A DNA stretch of 36,499 bases from an uncultured Collinsella sp. (GTDB lineage: Bacteria > Actinomycetota > Coriobacteriia > Coriobacteriales > Coriobacteriaceae). Below, one piece after another: positions 32,814 to 36,499 of this stretch (the stretch's first letter is position 1; each line of letters begins with the position of its first letter). The stretch is taken from assembly GCA_900761995.1 (NCBI GenBank), contig CAAFEY010000050.1, forward strand, positions 1 to 36,499, in the 5' to 3' direction. The translations under genes and the position numbers were made by a program. The notes beneath the pieces were generated by a model, which was given only the letters and a program-made list of their open reading frames with translations, made no database searches and had not been told where the DNA came from.

Positions 32814-34247
32814 ATGGCTGTTATTAATGTGCTGCCTTCGGATGGGAAGGTTATTGACGAGGGTCCTGTTGGTTGCTCTGTTGATGTTTGCAATGGTGAC
32901 TTCCGTTTTCTAGATGTTGGCTTGCCACCCGAGATTCTGCGTTTAAAGGACGCGGGGTATCTTTCGCAGGCTATTGAGGCCTGCGACCGTCTACTTGCCC
33001 AAAATCCCGATCCCTCGCTCGCTGCCTGCGTCCGTGCCGAGCGGTATCGCATGCTTGAGACGCCGCTTCATTTTTCGGTGTCGCGTGATCGAGCCATTGC
33101 GATGATTCGCGAGGAGTGGCCTGAGTTTACCGAAGAGCAGTTTGACGACCTGATTGATCGCAAGCGTATTGACTGGCGCTTTATCGATGGCGAGCTATTC
33201 GTTCTCGACAACTTCCTCAATTCGCTTCGTGTGTATCCCAAAGAGGTCCCCGGCATGCGTCCTGATCCTGCGGACGGAATTGCGCTGCGCAACCAGATGC
33301 TCAAGGAGATGGAATCGCAGAATGGGCTGTCTCGCGTCATTACTCTTAAGGCGTCCGTGTCTGTTCCCGGTGCTCTTGAGGGGGAGGCCGTTCGCGCGTG
33401 GCTTCCCGTTGCTGCCGCCTGCCGTCAACAGTCTCGGGTCGAGATTCTCGACATGACGCCGGAGGGTGCTGTTGCTCCCGCGAACGCTTCGGCGCGTACC
33501 GCCTCGTGGTCTTCTTCGAGTGAACGCTCATTCTCGGTGACCTATCGTTATCACATCGGTGCTGCTTATTGTGATGTCTACGGTGGCACACTTCCGGTTC
33601 ATCCGCGTATGGACGCGCCTCTGCCCGAGGATATTTCCGAGGACCGTCCGCACATTGCATTCACACCGTATCTGCAGCAGCTGACGGCCGGTGTTGTTGA
33701 CGGACTCGAGGATCCGCTCGATCGCGCCCGTGCTATCTATGATTACCTGACGCAGTATATTGACTATCGCTATCAGCCGCCGTACTTGCTTTTGGGATCT
33801 ATTGCCGATGACTGTGCGCATTCGCTCCGCGGCGATTGCGGCGTTATGGCGCTCACGTTTATCACCATGTGCCGTATCGCGGGCGTGCCTGCCCGTTGGC
33901 AGAGCGGCCTGTATGTTGCGCCCGATTCGGTGGGGTCGCACGACTGGGCAGAGTTCTATACGCCGCAGACCGGTTGGCTCAACGCCGACGTGTCATTTGG
34001 ATCTTCTGCTCGCAGGATGGGGGAGGAGTGGCGCCGCCGTCACTACTTTGGCAATCTCGACCCGTGGCGTATGGTGGCCAACAATCGATTCCAGGCAGAG
34101 TTTGAGCCCTCTTTCGACGGCATGCGCGAGGACCCTTACGATAACCAGATGGGTGAGGCTTCGGTCGACGGTCGCGGATGCCGTCAGCGCGAGATGCTCC
34201 GCACGGTCGAACTCATCGAAATGCTCGAAGTTCCATTTTCGGACTAA
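32814..34247 (+). CDS. Transglutaminase-like domain protein
   Basis: The C-terminal half of this 477-aa protein is a transglutaminase-like core: LRGDCGVMALTFITMCR carries the Cys, GSHDWAEFY the His and LNADVSFG the Asp of the triad. Such bacterial proteins are usually peptidases or amidases, not cross-linkers. The N-terminal 200 residues are soluble and contain helical repeats (ACDRLLAQNPDPSLAACVR) I do not recognise. No signal peptide is visible, so it is probably cytoplasmic. ATG 32814 has TTGGAG upstream; an ATG at 32778 lies within the likely promoter and lacks a ribosome site. It is monocistronic, and the leucine tRNA follows. Confidence 0.8.
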   Translation: MAVINVLPSDGKVIDEGPVGCSVDVCNGDFRFLDVGLPPEILRLKDAGYLSQAIEACDRLLAQNPDPSLAACVRAERYRMLETPLHFSVSRDRAIAMIREEWPEFTEEQFDDLIDRKRIDWRFIDGELFVLDNFLNSLRVYPKEVPGMRPDPADGIALRNQMLKEMESQNGLSRVITLKASVSVPGALEGEAVRAWLPVAAACRQQSRVEILDMTPEGAVAPANASARTASWSSSSERSFSVTYRYHIGAAYCDVYGGTLPVHPRMDAPLPEDISEDRPHIAFTPYLQQLTAGVVDGLEDPLDRARAIYDYLTQYIDYRYQPPYLLLGSIADDCAHSLRGDCGVMALTFITMCRIAGVPARWQSGLYVAPDSVGSHDWAEFYTPQTGWLNADVSFGSSARRMGEEWRRRHYFGNLDPWRMVANNRFQAEFEPSFDGMREDPYDNQMGEASVDGRGCRQREMLRTVELIEMLEVPFSD

Positions 34248-34286
34248 TCGGTAGAAAGCTGTGATAAACTAACTCACGCATTGCGT

Positions 34287-34373
34287 GCCCGAGTGGCGGA
34301 ATTGGCAGACGCAGTGGACTCAAAATCCACCGTTGGCAACAACGTGCGAGTTCGAGTCTCGCCTCGGGCACCA
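34287..34373 (+). tRNA. tRNA-Leu(CAA)
   Basis: The acceptor arms GCCCGAG and CTCGGGC pair. The anticodon stem GTGGA/TCCAC frames loop CTCAAAA, giving anticodon CAA (codon UUG). The long variable arm CGTTG-GCAA-CAACG marks a class II tRNA, GTTCGAGTC is the T loop, and CCA is encoded. A terminator follows at once. Confidence 0.96.
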
Positions 34374-34391
34374 TACATGCAAGTGAGCGTT

Positions 34392-34418
34392 CAAGGGGGG
34401 TTGCGGCCCCCTTTTTCG
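34392..34418 (+). terminator. Terminator of the leucine tRNA
   Basis: AAGGGGG pairs with CCCCCTT around a 7-base loop, then TTTC. The copy at 34576-34600 keeps a shorter version. Confidence 0.8.
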
Positions 34419-34420
34419 TG

Positions 34421-34535
34421 CCGAACTCGCGTGAGCGCGCGAAGCGTTAAGCAAACAGGCCTGTGGCCTGTCTGTAGCGGAGCGTGGCGAGGGCGCCACG
34501 CGCCCGAAGCCCGGGGCTTCGCGAAGCGAAGGCCC
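34421..34535 (+). other. Hairpin-dense insert between two copies of the tRNA 3' end
   Basis: Within 115 bases lie three hairpins in a row: CAGGCC/GGCCTG (34456-34470), GCGTGGCG/CGCCACGC (34482-34501) and GAAGCCC/GGGCTTC (34506-34520), followed by CTTCGCGAAG. No ORF of its own is credible. It may be a remnant of an integrated element or an untranslated RNA. Confidence 0.45.
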
Positions 34536-34603
34536 TTCGAGTCTCGCCTCGGGCACCATACATGCAAGCGAGCGTTCAAGGGGGTCAAGGCCCCTTTTTC
34601 GTG
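34536..34603 (+). repeat. Duplicate of the tRNA-Leu 3' end and terminator
   Basis: TTCGAGTCTCGCCTCGGGCA and the following CCATACATGCAAG are identical to 34351-34383. The rest, to 34603, repeats the terminator with a few changes. It lies 185 bases after the first copy. It is a direct repeat of the kind left at att sites of integrative elements that use tRNA genes. Confidence 0.8.
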
Positions 34604-34671
34604 TACGTAATGTGATAACGCGCTGTACGTGTTATTATTCGCAAGGCGTTGTTCCCGCAATGCCCTAAAGA

Positions 34672-34687
34672 GGAACCCGAGGGTTCC
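34672..34687 (+). promoter_or_regulatory. Small hairpin in the infC leader
   Basis: GGAACC (34672-34677) pairs with GGTTCC (34682-34687) around CGAG. It lies in the infC leader, upstream of the terminator at 34767-34801. Confidence 0.4.
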
Positions 34688-34758
34688 CACCTTTTGGCGC
34701 CAATGAGCAGCTGACTGGTCATACAAATTAGATTCTCTTCCTCAAATCGAGGATGTCT

Positions 34759-34815
34759 ATGTGTACGACCTGGTTGCTGAGAAGCGCCGGGTTATTTTTT
34801 TATGAATGGAGGTAG
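34759..34815 (+). CDS. Putative 18-aa leader ORF in the infC leader
   Basis: ATG 34759 has GAGG six bases upstream and opens an 18-codon frame (MCTTWLLRSAGLFFYEWR) that reads through the terminator and ends with TAG at 34813-34815, inside the infC ribosome site. Translation would unfold the terminator and could couple to infC. It may be chance. Confidence 0.3.
   Translation: MCTTWLLRSAGLFFYEWR
34767..34801 (+). terminator. Intrinsic terminator (attenuator) in the infC leader
   Basis: Bases 34768-34773 and 34775-34777 pair with 34784-34792, leaving U74 bulged and a TGAGAA loop; then TTATTTTTTT follows. It lies 20 bases before the infC start, so read-through must be regulated for infC to be made. 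Leaders with terminators are known before infC-rpmI-rplT in other bacteria, with L20 as effector in some. Confidence 0.65.
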
Positions 34816-34820
34816 GGAAA

Positions 34821-35375
34821 ATAGCTAAGTCTGATGACACCCGCATCAACGACGAGATTACTGCATCTTCGTGCCGTTTGATTGGCGTCGATGGCTCTCA
34901 GCTCGGCCTGTTCGCCATCCGCGATGCCCAGCGCGTCGCCGACGATCAGGGTCTCGACCTGGTCGAGATCGCTCCCAACGCGGAGCCGCCGGTCTGCAAG
35001 GTCATGGACTACGGTAAGTTCAAGTACCAGCAGGCCATGAAGGCCAAGGCCGCTCGTAAGAACCAGTCTAAGGTCGAGGTCAAGGAAATGAAGTTCCGAC
35101 CCAAGATCGACGTTGGCGATTACGAGACCAAGAAGGGCCACGTTCTGCGTTTCCTCAAGAAGGGCGCACGCGTTAAGATCACCATCATGTTCCGCGGCCG
35201 TGAGATGGCTCACCCGGAGCAGGGTCTTAACGTTCTCGAGCGTCTCGCCGAGGATCTCAAGCCTTACGCTACGGTCGAGTCCAAGCCTAAGATGGAAGGC
35301 CGTAACATGCTTATGCTGCTCGCCCCGATTAAGGGCGCCTTCGATGAGGATAAAGCGGCAAGCGATACCAAGTAA
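34821..35375 (+). CDS. infC: Translation initiation factor IF-3, likely AUA start
   Basis: The 184-aa protein binds the 30S subunit and checks the start codon and initiator tRNA. The N-terminal domain opens AKSDDTRINDEITASSCRLI, with DLVEIAPNAEPPVC and MDYGKFKYQQ; the C-terminal domain has VEVKEMKFRP and HPEQGLNVLERLAEDL. Start: ATA at 34821 has GGAGGT ending 7 bases before it, and the residues from there match the family N-terminus. An ATG in frame at 34806 would put that ribosome site inside the coding sequence and has only T-rich DNA upstream. E. coli infC starts with AUU and is self-repressed by IF-3, so an AUA start here fits the same logic. First gene of the infC-rpmI-rplT operon. Confidence 0.93.
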   Translation: MAKSDDTRINDEITASSCRLIGVDGSQLGLFAIRDAQRVADDQGLDLVEIAPNAEPPVCKVMDYGKFKYQQAMKAKAARKNQSKVEVKEMKFRPKIDVGDYETKKGHVLRFLKKGARVKITIMFRGREMAHPEQGLNVLERLAEDLKPYATVESKPKMEGRNMLMLLAPIKGAFDEDKAASDTK

Positions 35376-35407
35376 CTAGTGTTCTGTAACCGATTAAGGA
35401 GTATTTC

Positions 35408-35599
35408 ATGCCTAAGATGAAGTCCCACAGCGGCACCAAGAAGCGTTTCCGCAAGACTGGTACCGGCAAGCTTATGCGCGCCAAGGCTTTCAAGAGCCAC
35501 ATCCTGAGCAAGAAGTCCACCAAGCGTAAGCGTGGCTTCCGTCAGGAGACCGAGATCGCCGCTGCCGACCGCAAGGTCATCAAGTCGCGTCTCGCCTAA
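35408..35599 (+). CDS. rpmI: 50S ribosomal protein L35
   Basis: This 63-aa very basic protein has the L35 opening MPKMKSHSGTKKRFR and the later KSTKRKRGFR stretch. AAGGAG lies 8 bases before the ATG. It sits 32 bases after infC and 46 before rplT, the standard order. Confidence 0.98.
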   Translation: MPKMKSHSGTKKRFRKTGTGKLMRAKAFKSHILSKKSTKRKRGFRQETEIAAADRKVIKSRLA

Positions 35600-35645
35600 G
35601 TTCGCGTTCCCGTTTTTCGTTTTACCGTCTAGGAGTTGATAGAAC

Positions 35646-36005
35646 ATGGCACGTATTAAGCGCGCTGTTGCCGCCAAGAAGAAGCGCCGTACCGTTATGC
35701 ACCGTGCGAAGGGTTACTACGGTGCCGCTTCGCGTACTTACAAGCATGCTAAAGAGCAGGTCCAGCACTCCCTGCAGTATCAGTATCGTGATCGCCGCAA
35801 CAAGAAGCGCGAGATCCGCTCTCTCTGGATCACCCGCATCAACGCTGCTGCTCGCCTGAACGACATCTCTTACTCTCAGTTCATGCACGGCCTGAAGGTT
35901 GCCGGCATCGAGCTCGACCGCAAGGTCCTGGCTCAGATGGCTTACGAGGACATCGAGTCCTTCAACGAGCTGGCTACCATCGCCAAGAAGGCTCTCGAGG
36001 CCTAA
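35646..36005 (+). CDS. rplT: 50S ribosomal protein L20
   Basis: This 119-aa basic protein starts MARIKRAVAAKKKRRTVM and has the L20 core GYYGAASRTYKHAKEQV and INAAARLNDISYSQFMHGL. AGGAG precedes the ATG. L20 assembles early on 23S rRNA. In some bacteria it also binds the operon leader to repress infC-rpmI-rplT, which could act with the terminator at 34767. A strong terminator follows. Confidence 0.98.
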   Translation: MARIKRAVAAKKKRRTVMHRAKGYYGAASRTYKHAKEQVQHSLQYQYRDRRNKKREIRSLWITRINAAARLNDISYSQFMHGLKVAGIELDRKVLAQMAYEDIESFNELATIAKKALEA

Positions 36006-36026
36006 TAGATTCTCTTGAATCGCTAG

Positions 36027-36062
36027 GGGAGTGTCGCGTTGTGCGCGGCGCTCCCTCTTTTT
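36027..36062 (+). terminator. Rho-independent terminator of infC-rpmI-rplT
   Basis: Bases 36027-36038 pair with 36044-36055 (12 bp with two G-U pairs, 5-base loop), followed by TCTTTTT. Confidence 0.88.
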
Positions 36063-36499
36063 ATCTGAAGCGCGGTTTACATTGCTAAAAGCGCGGGTAG
36101 ATAAACACTTACAGGTGACCGATCTCTATATATTCCTGAACCAAAGGGTCATCATCTGATACGTGCAGTATTTCTGCACCAGCCTTTCTATGACTTATAT
36201 AGGAAGCGATGTATTGTGTAGGACTTGTGAAGAGTGGAATTGACGTCCCACAGGGCTTCGCGGTCTGGCAATATATCTCCTTGCCGCGCGGCCCGGTCGG
36301 ACCGGATGAGCCGCTAAGCGTGCACCTTGAGAACCGGATACTGCGAGGATGGACACTCACTTCAGTGTCGCATCCGGGCAGACATCGAACCATTTGAAAT
36401 GGTCTAACTTGGATTTGTTTTTCGCAAGGCCGCCGAGAGGCGGCCCCGAGAAATTCCTTTTCCTATACTAAAACCATATGAATCGAACGGAACCGATCA
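36063..36499. other. Right-edge non-coding stretch with several hairpins
   Basis: No convincing gene is seen. Hairpins lie at 36347-36375 (GGATG+GACACT arms), 36391-36402 (CCATT/AATGG) and 36428-36445 (GGCCGCC/GGCGGCC with a GAGA loop). The stretch at 36321-36350 (CACCTTGAGAACCGGATA) vaguely resembles leader or spacer sequence next to rRNA genes of Actinobacteria, from memory. TATACT at 36464-36469 lies 8 bases before an ATG at 36478, which could be the leaderless start of a gene that leaves the window. Confidence 0.35.

Noticed and set aside
34281..34610. 109-codon frame running through the tRNA-Leu and its duplicate
   Set aside because: It translates a tRNA gene and two terminators.
36109..36393. 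94-codon minus-strand and 62-codon plus-strand frames at the right edge
   Set aside because: No ribosome sites, no recognisable motifs, and they overlap each other and the hairpins.

Overview
The window looks like a chromosomal segment of a high-GC, host-associated Actinomycetota, most likely a Coriobacteriia member of the Collinsella type. That is an inference from base composition, from the single-chain PurL carrying a glutaminase domain, and from the general style of the proteins; no 16S rRNA gene is present to prove it. Most genes are ordinary housekeeping or transport genes with clear Shine-Dalgarno sites. Nearly every long overlapping reading frame on the opposite strand is a shadow caused by high GC.

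Layout. 1-4.3 kb (minus): the 5' part of an EamA permease and a large purL, separated by a strong terminator. 4.5-6.1 kb (plus): a CPA2-type cation/proton antiporter. 6.1-13.1 kb: an AT-richer accessory block bounded by two direct copies of a hairpin-repeat plus terminator cassette. It holds a Fic protein (plus) and, facing it, a compact five-gene minus-strand operon: FHA protein, SPFH protein with a zinc ribbon, four-helix membrane protein, HEPN-like protein with an R-N-x3-H motif, and zinc-ribbon/TPR protein. This is the best candidate for an undescribed stress or defence system. 13.1-15.5 kb (minus): an SDR oxidoreductase resembling BaiA, and homoserine dehydrogenase. 15.7-22.0 kb (plus): a branched-chain amino-acid ABC transporter with two tandem paralogous Tat-type lipoprotein binding proteins followed by livHMGF. 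22.2-23.7 kb: cutC and a DUF4931/HIT-like gene. 23.7-24.7 kb (minus): a BASS-family transporter. 24.9-30.6 kb: a RecJ protein fused to a RecQ-like helicase, then a bifunctional (p)ppGpp synthetase/hydrolase. 30.7-34.2 kb: an MBL-fold hydrolase, class II fructose-bisphosphate aldolase, a repeat-rich spacer, and a transglutaminase-like protein. 34.3-36.0 kb: tRNA-Leu(CAA) whose 3' end is duplicated downstream, then infC-rpmI-rplT. The last 440 bases hold no convincing gene but several hairpins.

How the genes fit together. Amino-acid supply (liv transporter, hom), purine synthesis (purL), the stringent response (relA, which shares a transcript with recJ) and translation (infC-rpmI-rplT) are near one another, but they appear to be independent transcription units. 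Regulatory points visible in the DNA are an AUA start codon for infC preceded by an intrinsic terminator, a leader ORF with a Shine-Dalgarno-sequestering hairpin before recJ, a hairpin between the binding-protein gene and the liv permease genes, and palindromes before the second binding-protein gene.
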